A stretch of DNA of 56,819 bases from an uncultured Alistipes sp. (GTDB lineage Bacteria > Bacteroidota > Bacteroidia > Bacteroidales > Rikenellaceae): contig CAJTLJ010000014.1 of the NCBI GenBank assembly GCA_910577475.1, forward strand, positions 1 through 56,819, read 5' to 3'. Below the pieces are notes generated by a model, which was not told where the DNA came from, did not search any database, and saw only the letters and a program-made list of their open reading frames with translations. Within the stretch, counting starts at the first letter, position 1. Each line of letters begins with the position of its first letter. Made by a program: the position numbers and the translations under genes. This document shows positions 34,032 to 42,449 of the stretch, one piece after another.

Positions 34032-35291
34032 TCAGGCCTCCCGCTTGCGGACGATCCGGATGGTCGACTGCGTGGACTGGCGGATGAATACCTCCTCGCC
34101 ATAGGCGTACTTCTCCAGCAGTTCGGGGGTGTATCCCCGGATGGTCAGCAGCTCCATGTCGCGGATCTTCATCACGTCGAATCCCTCTTCGCGCAGCGCG
34201 GCGATGGCCTCGTCGACATGCCACGAGTTGTCGACGCAGATGCCCAGGTTGATGGCCGAGTTGTGGATCAGGTTGGTCTTCAGCCGGAACCGCTCCATCA
34301 GGGTGAAGATGGCGGCGAAGCGCTCTTCGAGCACGAACGAGAAGTCGCGCGAACGGATCGTGAGCAGCACCTGGTCCCTCTTCAGAATCAGGATCGGCAC
34401 ATCCACCGGAGCCGACATGCCGCGTATCACCGTGCCGGGCTTGCGCTTGTCGCCGAAGGGGCGGACGTAGAGAGGGATGTTGCGGTTTTGCAGGGGCTTG
34501 ATGGTGCGCGGGTGGATGATCTGGGCGCCGCTGTAGGCCAGTTCGATGGTGTCCAGGTAGTTCAGCTCGTCGATCTTCACGGCGTCGGCGAAGATCTTGG
34601 GGTCGGCGTTCAGAATGCCGTCCACATCCTTCCAGACCGACATCGATTCGGCCCGCAGGATGTTGGCGACCACGGCGGCCGAGTAGTCCGAACCCTCGCG
34701 GCCCAGCGTGGTCGTGGTGCCGTCGGGGGCGCCGCCGATGAAGCCCTGCCCGACGAAGACGGTTTCGGGCGCCGACTCCACCTCGGCCCGCAGCAGGGGC
34801 GCGGAGGCCTCGATGTCGACCGTGGCGTCCTTGTGACGCAGTTCGGTGCGGAAGCAGCGGCGCATGTCGATCCAGCGGTTCGCGATGCCCACGCGGTTGA
34901 GGAATTCGGAGACGATGGTCGTGGAGATCAGCTCGCCGTAGGCGACGATCGTGTCGTACCACAGCTCGGCCTCCTCGCTCCGGTAGTCGCTCTTCGCGGC
35001 GATCTGCTCCAGCTCCGTAAAGAGCCCCTCGACCGCAGGCAGGGTCGTAGGCTTGCGCCAGAGGTCGGCCACGATCTCGTCGTGGTAGCGGCGCAGTTCG
35101 GCGATCTCCTTCGCCGAGGCCTCGCGGTCGCCCAGCTGCAGCCCGCGGAATACGCGCTCCAGCGCGTTGGTGGTCTTGCCCATGGCCGAGACGATGATGA
35201 ACAGATGCTCCTCGTCGCCGATGATCTTGTGCAGGTTGCGGACTCCGTCGGCATTCCTGACCGACGCTCCGCCGAATTTGTAAACTTTCAT
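34032..35291 (-). CDS. lysC: Aspartate kinase (monofunctional)
   Basis: 419 residues from MKVYKFGGASVRNAD; upstream in-frame sequence belongs to the neighbouring gene's antisense frame. It phosphorylates aspartate, the first step to lysine/diaminopimelate, threonine and methionine. KFGGASV nucleotide-binding start, FIVVSAMGKTTNALE (here FIIVSAMGKTT), GFIGGAPDGTTTTLGREGSDYSA and two C-terminal ACT-like segments (LLTIRSRDFSFV... and VDNSWHVDEAI...) predict feedback control by end products. There is no homoserine dehydrogenase fusion. It follows the prolyl oligopeptidase gene by 17 bases. Confidence 0.95.
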   Translation of the reverse strand: MKVYKFGGASVRNADGVRNLHKIIGDEEHLFIIVSAMGKTTNALERVFRGLQLGDREASAKEIAELRRYHDEIVADLWRKPTTLPAVEGLFTELEQIAAKSDYRSEEAELWYDTIVAYGELISTTIVSEFLNRVGIANRWIDMRRCFRTELRHKDATVDIEASAPLLRAEVESAPETVFVGQGFIGGAPDGTTTTLGREGSDYSAAVVANILRAESMSVWKDVDGILNADPKIFADAVKIDELNYLDTIELAYSGAQIIHPRTIKPLQNRNIPLYVRPFGDKRKPGTVIRGMSAPVDVPILILKRDQVLLTIRSRDFSFVLEERFAAIFTLMERFRLKTNLIHNSAINLGICVDNSWHVDEAIAALREEGFDVMKIRDMELLTIRGYTPELLEKYAYGEEVFIRQSTQSTIRIVRKREA

Positions 35292-35308
35292 ATCGTCTTT
35301 TTCCGGTG

Positions 35309-37447
35309 CTATTTTTCGGTTCCGACCTCCCGGTAGGGGGTGTTCGTGTTCTGGAACAGGAACGAGTAGACGTCGGTCGCCTCGTCGATCCGTTTCGAGG
35401 TGGGTTTGCCCGCTCCGTGACCGGCGTTCTTGTCGATGCGGATCAGCACGGGAGCCTTGCCGGCCTGACAGTGCTGGAGCTCGGCCGCGAATTTGAACGA
35501 GTGGGCCGGGACGACGCGGTCGTCGTGGTCGGCCGTCGTGACGAGGGTGGCGGGGTAGGAGACCCCTTCGCGGAGGTTGTGCAGGGGCGAGTAGCGGTAG
35601 ATATAGCGGAACTGCTCCTCGTTCTCGCTGGTGCCGTACTCCACGGCCCATCCCCAGCCGATCGTGAACTTATGGTAGCGCAGCATGTCCATCACCCCCA
35701 CGGCGGGCAGGCAGACGGCGAACAGGTCGGGTCGCTGCACCTCGCAGGCACCCACCAGCAGTCCGCCGTTCGAGCCGCCGGCGATGGCGAGCTTTCCGGT
35801 CGAGGTGTAACGGTTTTCGATGAGCCACTCCGCGGCCGCGATGAAGTCGTCGAAGACGTTCTGCTTGTTGAGCAGCATGCCGCCCTTGTGCCACGCCTCG
35901 CCGTACTCCGAACCGCCGCGCAGATTGGCGACGGCGTAGATGCCTCCCTGCTCCATCAGCAGCACGGCCGAGGGGTTGAAGCCCGGCGTCAGGTTGATCT
36001 GGAAGCCACCGTAGGCGTAGAGGTAGCAGGGGTTCTTGCCGTTGCGCTTCAGGTCCTTGCGGTAGGAGAGGAACATCGGCACGCGCGTGCCGTCCTTCGA
36101 GGGGTAGAATACCTGCTCGGTGGTGTAGCGCTCGGGGTCGAAGTTCACCTGCGGGGCGCGGTAGAGGGTCGACTCGCCCGTTGCGAGATCATAGCGGTAG
36201 ATGGTGGCCGGGGCGGTGAAGGTCGAGAGGGTGTAGTAGAGTTCCGTAGCCTCCTCTTTGGCATGGAAACCCGATGCGGTACCCAGGGCGGGCAGCGCCA
36301 CCTCGCGCACGAGCCGGCCGTCGAGGTCGTACTGGCAGACTTTGCTGCGGGCATCCTCCAGATAGGTGAGGAAGAGCTGGCCTCCGGCCGTCCCCACCCC
36401 GTCGAGGGCGTTCCGCTGCTCGGGAATCAGCACGATGTCGTCGGTCGGATCGTTCAGATCGAGCCGCCGGACGACGAAGTTCGCCGCATCGCGGTTGGTG
36501 GCGTAGTAGAGCTTGTCGTCCTTGCACTCGAAAAGATTGTAGTCGGAGGAGAATCCGGGCAGCAGCACCCGCAGCGGAGCTGTCGTGTCATCGGCACGAC
36601 GGTAGAGCACTTCGTTGCCCGAGGTGCCCTCGGAGGCGATGACGAAGAGCCATCCCCCCTTCTCCCAGGCGTGGAAATAGCGCAGGGGGTGGGCCTTGTC
36701 CTCGTAGACGAGGCGGTCGGCCGACTGCGGGTCGCCGATCCGGTGATAGCGGATCTTCTGATACTGGTTCTGCGCCGAGTAGAGGTTCTTTCCGGGAGCG
36801 TCGTAGGCGCTGTAGTAGAACCCCTCGGAGTCGGGGGCCCAGGAGGCACCCGAGTTCTTGACCCATTCGATCCGGTCGTCGAGCAGACGTCCCGTGGCGG
36901 TCTCCATCACGTGGATCTTCACCCAGTCCGAACCCGAGGCGGCCGCGGCATAGGCGACGTAGCGGTCGTCCTCGGAGAAGGCGAGGGCTGCCAGCGCCAC
37001 CGTGCCGTCGTCGGAGAGGCTGTTGGGGTCGAGGAACACCTCGCGCCCGCCTCCGCCCGCCGGTTCGCGGTAGAGGACCGACTGGCTCTGCAAGCCGTCG
37101 TTGTAGTAGTAATAGTTGTAGTCGCCGTGCGGCGCCGGAGCGCTCTCCTTGGGAAAGTCCCACAGTTCGGTGAGCCGTTCGCGGATGGCGTTGCGGAAAG
37201 GAATTTGCTCCAGATAGTCGGCCGTGACGGCGTTCTCGGCCTCGACCCAGGCAGCCGTTTCGGCCGAGGTGTCGTCCTCGAGCCAGCGGTAGGGGTCGGC
37301 CACCTCGGTGCCGAAGTAGTTGTCCACGACCTCGCCGCGCGGGGTCTCGGGGTAGGGCAGGGGCTCGATCTTCGCGACCCGCGTGCAGGCCGCCAACAGG
37401 ATGGCAAGGCCGATTGCCAGGCAGATGAATAGCAGCATTTTTCTCAT
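35309..37447 (-). CDS. Prolyl oligopeptidase (S9A), lipid-anchored
   Basis: 712 residues from MRKMLLFICLAIG (a Met 6 codons earlier is possible). The lipobox LLAAC at about residues 17-21 indicates a lipoprotein, probably periplasmic. A seven-bladed propeller (about 80-430) is followed by the alpha/beta-hydrolase domain with the nucleophile in GGSNGGLLVG, Asp in TADHDDRVVPAHS and His in KNAGHGAGKP. It cleaves short peptides after proline. It is first in a two-gene run with lysC, with a -7 box at 37483-37490. Confidence 0.94.
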   Translation of the reverse strand: MRKMLLFICLAIGLAILLAACTRVAKIEPLPYPETPRGEVVDNYFGTEVADPYRWLEDDTSAETAAWVEAENAVTADYLEQIPFRNAIRERLTELWDFPKESAPAPHGDYNYYYYNDGLQSQSVLYREPAGGGGREVFLDPNSLSDDGTVALAALAFSEDDRYVAYAAAASGSDWVKIHVMETATGRLLDDRIEWVKNSGASWAPDSEGFYYSAYDAPGKNLYSAQNQYQKIRYHRIGDPQSADRLVYEDKAHPLRYFHAWEKGGWLFVIASEGTSGNEVLYRRADDTTAPLRVLLPGFSSDYNLFECKDDKLYYATNRDAANFVVRRLDLNDPTDDIVLIPEQRNALDGVGTAGGQLFLTYLEDARSKVCQYDLDGRLVREVALPALGTASGFHAKEEATELYYTLSTFTAPATIYRYDLATGESTLYRAPQVNFDPERYTTEQVFYPSKDGTRVPMFLSYRKDLKRNGKNPCYLYAYGGFQINLTPGFNPSAVLLMEQGGIYAVANLRGGSEYGEAWHKGGMLLNKQNVFDDFIAAAEWLIENRYTSTGKLAIAGGSNGGLLVGACEVQRPDLFAVCLPAVGVMDMLRYHKFTIGWGWAVEYGTSENEEQFRYIYRYSPLHNLREGVSYPATLVTTADHDDRVVPAHSFKFAAELQHCQAGKAPVLIRIDKNAGHGAGKPTSKRIDEATDVYSFLFQNTNTPYREVGTEK

Positions 37448-37482
37448 TGTTCCGTTTATTTGCATTGTCGGAAATTCGGGAA

Positions 37483-37490
37483 CAAAGGTA
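37483..37490 (-). promoter_or_regulatory. -7 promoter box of the prolyl oligopeptidase gene
   Basis: TACCTTTG on the minus strand, about 36 bases before the ATG at 37447. Confidence 0.55.
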
Positions 37491-37537
37491 GGAAAAATTC
37501 GTATTCGTCCGTCAGGTACAGCCTTTTTTCTGCAATG

Positions 37538-37583
37538 CGGAGGGCCCCGAACGGCGATTTGTATCGCAGCTCGGGGCTCTCCG
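37538..37583. repeat. Inverted repeat downstream of the UDG-like gene
   Basis: Arms CGGAGGGCCCCGA / TCGGGGCTCTCCG (37538-37550 / 37571-37583), one G-T mismatch, 20-base spacer. It lies just beyond the minus-strand gene at 37600 but lacks a T tail on that strand, so it is at best an unconventional terminator. Confidence 0.55.
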
Positions 37584-37599
37584 TATCGCATCCGCAGAT

Positions 37600-38214
37600 T
37601 CAGATTATGAAATCCGCTATCATCCGGTGCCATTTCGACCAGGAATATCCGGCCGATGGATGTCTCACGGGGATGGCCTTGATGCAGGTGCCGTCGGCGA
37701 GCGTGTAGTATCCGAATCGGGTGGCGGGCAGGCCGTCGACGCTAATCTCTCCGCCCCACTGCCAGCGCTCGGCCGGGAGCAGCTGGTCCCACAGCCGGCC
37801 GCCCCACGCGATGATGTATTCGGGGCGGTGCTCCTCCAGGAGCTCGAAAAATGCATCGGCGGATCGTTGCAGGTCGTTGACGGCGAGCGCCTGCCGCGGA
37901 GCTTCGGTCGTCACCTCCTGCAAGAAATTGCAGAACAATACTGAATTCCAGAATGCACAGCTCTCCTCGCCCGAAAGGCGGCGGTTCGCCACGGAGCGCT
38001 CGAATACGGTGAAGGTATTCATCCACGATGCGTGTTCCTCCTTGCCGAGTTTGTAATCGAGCAGCTTTTTCATTACGATCTGCGTCAGTTCGGGATCGGC
38101 CGTATCGGAATAGTGGCTCTCGCCGAGCACCAGCAGCCGCTTGCCGCCGATCCCCTTTTCATATTCCGCTCCGACCCATGGGCGGAAAAGAATGGATGTT
38201 TTTGTAGATTTCAT
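37600..38214 (-). CDS. Uncharacterised protein with UDG-like fold motifs
   Basis: 204 residues, cytoplasmic. Motifs RLLVLGESHYSD near the start (about 25-36), YIIAWGGRLWDQLLP (about 134-148) and PVRHPSAGYSW near the end are arranged like the motif 1, core strand and motif 2 (HPS) of the uracil-DNA glycosylase superfamily. The lengths are compatible. The catalytic details do not match a known UDG class, so a DNA-repair role is only a possibility. Its ATG shares one base with the TAA stop of the collagen-like lipoprotein gene upstream (TAATG), so the two are co-translated. Confidence 0.7.
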   Translation of the reverse strand: MKSTKTSILFRPWVGAEYEKGIGGKRLLVLGESHYSDTADPELTQIVMKKLLDYKLGKEEHASWMNTFTVFERSVANRRLSGEESCAFWNSVLFCNFLQEVTTEAPRQALAVNDLQRSADAFFELLEEHRPEYIIAWGGRLWDQLLPAERWQWGGEISVDGLPATRFGYYTLADGTCIKAIPVRHPSAGYSWSKWHRMIADFII

Positions 38215-39233
38215 TATTTTACCGTAATGTTTATAGCTGTCATGATGGTAGTTTCTCCGTTCGATACGGTAACGAGAATCTTGTTGCTGCCCTTATAGGT
38301 GCTTCCGGATATGCTGCCCAATATAACCAATATATCCCCTGTATCTGCTGTATGTGGGGTCACTCTCAGCTCCTTATATGGTGTTTCTATGGCTGTATAA
38401 AGTTCGACTTTAACAAGGTTGTTTGCTGTTCCTCCTTTGATTGTGTAGTGAATATATTTTCCGCTACCGGATTTTAATTCCAAACTGTTACCGCAGTCGA
38501 AAGTAATCGAAAGTTTTGTGTATTTTGACAATGTGATTGTGTCTCCGTTAGCCAAAGCAAAATAGATATTGTCTTCATCCTGCGTAACGCTTTGGAATAT
38601 AGAGTTGCCATCCTTGCCGTCCTCGCCGGTAGCTTTGCCGAGGTTGGTCCATGTGGTGCCGTTGTCGGTCGAGACGAACCAGTAGCCGCCCTCGATTTTC
38701 AGCTGCGGGGTGATGCCGTCTTGCCCGTCCTTGCCGGGCTGCCCGTCGGCACCGTCTTTACCGTCCGAGCCGTTCTGGCCGTCGCAGCCCTCGGCCTTGA
38801 TCTTGTTGCCGGCGTTGTCGGTCAGCCATTCGCCGTCCAGCGTCCAATAGTAGATGTCATCGGTATCCTGCCGCACGCCGATAACGGACGTATGGCCATC
38901 TTTACCGTCGGCACCGTTCGCACCGTCCTTTCCGTTCTGTCCGTGGTAGATCGTGATGGGCGCGCTCTTGGTGAAGGTGATGGTGTAGCCGATGTTTTCG
39001 CCGTTGCTGGTGACGGGAGCGACGCCCGTCACGTAGTCGTTGTTCTGCAAGGCCCCGACTATGGTCTGGAGCGCCGAAATGTTGGTGTTCATCTGCTTGC
39101 AGAGCTGCTCCAGCTTGGCGACGCGGCTTTCGAGGTTCCCGACCCGGTACTGGAGGCCCGAATCGTCGTAATCGTCGCTGCAACCGACGCAGACCAGTGC
39201 GGCGATTGCGAATAGGGTGAATAGTTTTTTCAT
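38214..39233 (-). CDS. Collagen-like lipoprotein (DUF4988 / PL29-N type)
   Basis: 339 residues from MKKLFTLFAIAALVCVGC (lipobox Cys18). Next come a short coiled coil (GNLESRVAKLEQLCKQMNTN, about 29-50), a VTSNGENIGYTITFTK segment typical of the DUF4988 / PL29 lyase N-terminal family, and two collagen-like G-x-y stretches (GQNGKDGANGADGKDG and GSDGKDGADGQPGKDGQDG). Beta-rich segments with YWFVSTDNGTTWTNLGKATG follow, and a C-terminal Ig-like domain. Probably a trimeric, surface-exposed stalk. The C-terminal about 100 residues are visibly more AT-rich than the front. No catalytic lyase domain is present. Confidence 0.8.
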   Translation of the reverse strand: MKKLFTLFAIAALVCVGCSDDYDDSGLQYRVGNLESRVAKLEQLCKQMNTNISALQTIVGALQNNDYVTGVAPVTSNGENIGYTITFTKSAPITIYHGQNGKDGANGADGKDGHTSVIGVRQDTDDIYYWTLDGEWLTDNAGNKIKAEGCDGQNGSDGKDGADGQPGKDGQDGITPQLKIEGGYWFVSTDNGTTWTNLGKATGEDGKDGNSIFQSVTQDEDNIYFALANGDTITLSKYTKLSITFDCGNSLELKSGSGKYIHYTIKGGTANNLVKVELYTAIETPYKELRVTPHTADTGDILVILGSISGSTYKGSNKILVTVSNGETTIMTAINITVK

Positions 39234-39780
39234 AGCAATATAAATTTGATGGTTGAGTTTCAAATTTTATTGCCGTACAACTCCTCTGCGGCGGGTTCTG
39301 TGCAAAAAGAAAGTGTGGAGCTGATTTTCGTTTATCTGCAAGAAGGCTCTGACAAAACCTAACCAAAATAAACGACGTGATACCCCACACTTGGATAGAT
39401 ATGGGGGTATCGGGCATACGGAGATGCCTCGTCCATGATCTACACAAGAAATGAGCGCTGTTCGTTGTCCTTTGGTTTTTGAAAACTGTCAGATTTTCTT
39501 GCAAGGACAAAAGCGAAAAACACTTTCATCAAAATATGTCCGTTCGGGGCCGAAGCCCTAAACAGTCACAGAGTTAGAAAAAATTTCGCATTCCGAACAA
39601 CACCTGCGGGAGTATCGCGCAAAAAATATTGAATTTAGGAATATAGCGCTCTGCACTCGAATCTTCGGACAGTTCATCTTGCGCTTCGGAGAGAATGGTC
39701 GGGGCATTCGGGAATGGACATGGAAAAGCCGGCGATCGTCCTTCCCGATCGCCGTTGCGACTTTTCTGTGTGCGGCCGGA
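39234..39780. other. Gene-free interval with a stem-loop
   Basis: About 550 bases without a credible gene. It contains a nested inverted repeat (39311-39392) and short oligo-A/T stretches. Several short frames exist, but none has a plausible start, composition or length. Confidence 0.55.
39311..39392. repeat. Nested imperfect inverted repeat
   Basis: Outer arms AAGTGTGG/CCACACTT (39311-39318 / 39385-39392) and inner arms TCGTTTAT/ATAAACGA (39328-39335 / 39368-39375) can form one interrupted hairpin. Confidence 0.6.
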
Positions 39781-40146
39781 TTACCGGCCGGATGCCGGAT
39801 ACGGTCGGAGCAAGCGGAGGGCTCGATCCGGCTGACAGCATTCGCAATAGGTAAGGCCTGCCACGTAGTCGCGCAGCTCGGCGCGCGTAGCTGTTCGGCA
39901 GTAACGGTATTCCGCAGGCAGCCGGTGCCAATAGCGGAACTTTTGCAGGTCGGGACTGCTGGTCTCCAGGTAGATTGCACCCTCCTCCGTGCGGTCGAAG
40001 ATTCCCCACAGACTGCTGTGGGCGGGGCAACGCCGGTTTGTCCGGTGATATAGATACAGGTCGCCCTTCACGAATAATTGGGCATTGTCGGCCGAGAGAG
40101 TATCGGCAAGTTCCGTGATCGACGGCTGCATGGGCTGTTGTTTCAT
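39781..40146 (-). CDS. Small hypothetical protein
   Basis: 121 residues from MKQQPMQPSITELAD (MQPSITEL at 40131 is an alternative). No signal peptide. An aromatic/arginine-rich body (LFVKGDLYLYHRTNRRC, QKFRYWHRLPAEYRYC, LTYCECCQPDRALRLL) with four or five cysteines could bind metal, but no known motif is recognised. Codon use is less biased than in the housekeeping genes. It may be real, but the interval is poor in genes and the evidence is only an open frame with a plausible composition. Confidence 0.5.
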   Translation of the reverse strand: MKQQPMQPSITELADTLSADNAQLFVKGDLYLYHRTNRRCPAHSSLWGIFDRTEEGAIYLETSSPDLQKFRYWHRLPAEYRYCRTATRAELRDYVAGLTYCECCQPDRALRLLRPYPASGR

Positions 40147-40175
40147 GGCGGCATGAGTTTTGATTGTGAAAAAAA

Positions 40176-40299
40176 GCGCGCGATCCCGGTGCCTTGATTG
40201 ATTAAGAAAGATAATAAGATACGATTATTGAACCGGGATCCGCGCATGCGGTCCGGCTATCTCCAATAATCATACGTTACTCTTTCTTAATCAATAATC
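40176..40299. repeat. Two overlapping (mutually exclusive) inverted repeats
   Basis: Set A: GCGCG-GATCCCGGT (40176-40190) pairs with ACCGGGATC-CGCGC (40232-40245). Set B: ATTGATTAAGAAAGA (40197-40211) pairs with 40281-40295, and GATTATTG (40223-40230) pairs with 40264-40271. B starts inside the A loop and ends outside it, so A and B cannot form together as simple hairpins. A small CCGCGCATGCGG hairpin sits at 40240-40251. Confidence 0.75.
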
Positions 40300-40578
40300 T
40301 AGGCAGACAGCCTTTCGATAGCAAAAGTAAAGATAAGATTCTTTATTGCAAAATTTCATCAGGCTTTTTTCTTGTCAAATTTTCGGAAGATTGCTATTTC
40401 CGCTGGTTTACGGCAATATATGTTGCAGGATCGGAATCGGTAAAAATAGGAGAAAATATACCGAACGGCACTAATAAATATAGAAGCCGGAGTAAACGAT
40501 GCAATAGAGATAGGGGTATTTTTCGTTCCGAACCGCACTCTTTGCGGGGTATTGCGCGGAAAAGATGAAGAATTTGCC

Positions 40579-40586
40579 TATCTTTG
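40579..40586 (+). promoter_or_regulatory. -7 promoter box of the dapD operon
   Basis: TATCTTTG, 20 bases before the dapD ATG. Upstream candidates for -33 (TTG at 40552) are slightly too far. Confidence 0.55.
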
Positions 40587-40606
40587 AATTCTGAAAAACA
40601 AGAGTT

Positions 40607-41434
40607 ATGTACGAAGAACTGAAAAATATCGTGGAGAGGGCCTGGGAGCAGCGCGAAATGCTCTCCGATGAGCCTGTGCGCGAGGCCATTCGCGCCGTGG
40701 TGGAGCTCATCGACAAGGGTGCGCTGCGGACGGCCGAGCCGGTCGATCCCGAAAGGAGCGAGTGGCGCGTGAACGAGTGGGTCAAGAAGGCCGTGATTCT
40801 CTACTTCCCCATCCAGTCCATGCGCACCATGCGGGCCGGCGAGCTGGAGTGGTTCGACAAGATGGAGCTCAAGCACGGCTACGAGGAGTTGGGCGTGCGC
40901 GTGGTGCCGCAGGCCGTGGCGCGCTACGGAGCCTATATCGCTCCGGGGGCCATCCTGATGCCCTCCTATGTCAACATCGGCGCCTACGTCGATACGGGGA
41001 CGATGGTCGATACCTGGGCCACCGTGGGGTCGTGCGCTCAGATCGGCAAGCATGTGCACCTTTCGGGCGGCGTCGGCATCGGCGGCGTGCTGGAGCCCGT
41101 GCAGGCCGCGCCGGTCATCATCGAGGACGGCTGCTTCCTCGGCTCGCGCTCGATCGTGGTCGAGGGGGCGCACCTCTGCCGCGAGGCGGTGCTGGGGTCG
41201 AATACGGTCATCACGGGGTCTACCCATATCGTCGACGTGACGGGTCCCGAGCCGGTCACCTACAAAGGCTATGTCCCGCCTCGTGCGGTGGTGGTGCCCG
41301 GCAGTTACCGGAAGCAGTTCCCGGCGGGCGAGTACAGCGTGTCGTGCGCCCTCATTATCGGCCGCCGCAAGGAGTCTACGGACCGGAAAACCTCGCTCAA
41401 CGACGCCCTGCGCGACTTCGGCGTATCCGTTTAG
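40607..41434 (+). CDS. dapD: Tetrahydrodipicolinate N-succinyltransferase
   Basis: 275 residues. It transfers succinyl from succinyl-CoA to tetrahydrodipicolinate in the succinylase branch of lysine/diaminopimelate synthesis. An N-terminal helical domain is followed by a left-handed beta-helix of hexapeptide repeats (GAYIAPGAILMPSYVNIGAYV, GTMVDTWATVGSCAQIGKHV, GGVGIGGVLEPVQA), which is the family hallmark. It is first of three plus-strand genes, 18 bases before the GH43 gene and then birA. asd and lysC of the same pathway lie elsewhere in the window. Confidence 0.95.
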   Translation: MYEELKNIVERAWEQREMLSDEPVREAIRAVVELIDKGALRTAEPVDPERSEWRVNEWVKKAVILYFPIQSMRTMRAGELEWFDKMELKHGYEELGVRVVPQAVARYGAYIAPGAILMPSYVNIGAYVDTGTMVDTWATVGSCAQIGKHVHLSGGVGIGGVLEPVQAAPVIIEDGCFLGSRSIVVEGAHLCREAVLGSNTVITGSTHIVDVTGPEPVTYKGYVPPRAVVVPGSYRKQFPAGEYSVSCALIIGRRKESTDRKTSLNDALRDFGVSV

Positions 41435-41452
41435 CCTTTTCGGACGAGAGAT

Positions 41453-42439
41453 ATGAGGCGAATATGGTTCATTCTGCTCTGCGCGGTCGCCTGCCGCTCG
41501 GCCGTCTTCGCGCAGGGGAGTGCCGACCGACCCCGCACGAGCGGTAATCCGGTGTTGCCGGGGTGGTATGCCGATCCCGAGGGGGCGGTGTTCGATGATG
41601 CGTATTGGATCTATCCCACCACCTCGGCCCCTTTTGCCGAACAGACCTCGCTGGATGCCTTCTCCTCGCCGGATCTGGTGACCTGGACCCGCCATCCGAA
41701 GGTGCTTTCGACGGAGCATGTCCGTTGGATCCGCAGCGCGCTGTGGGCCCCCTCGGTCATTCGGGCGAACGGTCGTTACTACCTCTTTTTCAGCGCCAAC
41801 AACATCTACGAGGGAGAATACGGCGGCATCGGGGTGGCTGTGGCCGACACGCCCGACGGTCCGTTCCGCGATCTGCTGGACAGGCCGCTGGTAGGCGAGA
41901 TCGTCCATGGCGCGCAGCCGATCGATCAGTTCGTGTTCCGCGACGACGACGGACAGTATTACATGTATTACGGCGGCTGGCGGCACTGCAATGCGGTGAA
42001 GCTATCGGCCGACCTCTCTCGCCTTGTGCCTTTCGACGACGGCTCGCTCTATCGCGAGGTGACCCCTGCGGATTATGTCGAGGGGCCTTTTCTGCTCAAG
42101 CGGAATGGCAAGTACTATTTCATGTGGTCCGAAAACGACTGGACTGGCCCCGACTACTGCGTAGCCTATGCGATCGCCGATTCGCCGCTCGGACCCTTCG
42201 TGCGCGAGGGCAAGATTCTGGAGCAGGACGATGCCGTGGCACGCGGAGCCGGTCACCACTCGGTAATAAAGGGCCCCGGCGACGACGAGTGGTATATCGT
42301 CTATCACCGCCGGCCGCTGGACGAGAGCTCGGCACACCATCGGGCGACCTGCATCGACCGCCTCCGGTTCGACGCAGACGGACGGATTCTCCCCGTCCGG
42401 ATGACCTTCGAAGGGGTCGGGCCCCGTCCGCTGAAATAA
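41453..42439 (+). CDS. GH43-family glycoside hydrolase, exported
   Basis: 328 residues with a signal peptide (MRRIWFILLCAVACRSAVFA-Q). It has a five-bladed propeller of the GH43 type: the catalytic base Asp in VLPGWYADPEGAVF, the blade segment ALWAPSVIRANGRYYLFFSAN, the pKa-modulating Asp likely in QPIDQFVFRDDDGQYYMYY, and the general acid Glu in YVEGPFLLKRNGKYYFMWSEN. It likely removes arabinose or xylose side chains; the exact substrate is not predictable. Its position between dapD and birA, with short gaps, is odd for a carbohydrate-active gene. Confidence 0.9.
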   Translation: MRRIWFILLCAVACRSAVFAQGSADRPRTSGNPVLPGWYADPEGAVFDDAYWIYPTTSAPFAEQTSLDAFSSPDLVTWTRHPKVLSTEHVRWIRSALWAPSVIRANGRYYLFFSANNIYEGEYGGIGVAVADTPDGPFRDLLDRPLVGEIVHGAQPIDQFVFRDDDGQYYMYYGGWRHCNAVKLSADLSRLVPFDDGSLYREVTPADYVEGPFLLKRNGKYYFMWSENDWTGPDYCVAYAIADSPLGPFVREGKILEQDDAVARGAGHHSVIKGPGDDEWYIVYHRRPLDESSAHHRATCIDRLRFDADGRILPVRMTFEGVGPRPLK

Positions 42440-42449
42440 CCTTTTTCGC

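Larger units (their letters stand above)
40147..40606. other. Gene-free interval with competing hairpins upstream of dapD
   Basis: 460 bases of AT-rich sequence. It holds two mutually exclusive inverted repeats (40176-40299), a 14-codon frame ending at the hairpin (40153-40197), and the dapD promoter at 40579-40586. 40300-40570 shows nothing recognisable. Confidence 0.6.

Noticed and set aside
38214..39233. Phage tail fibre based on collagen-like repeats
   Set aside because: A lipobox and DUF4988-like N-terminus indicate a bacterial lipoprotein; no phage genes surround it.
40176..40299. Integron attC site
   Set aside because: The imperfect long hairpin recalls attC, but the R/L box sequences and spacing are missing, and no integrase or cassette array is present.
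40176..40299. Invertible phase-variation segment
   Set aside because: The arms are only about 32 bases apart with no promoter between, and no recombinase gene is nearby.
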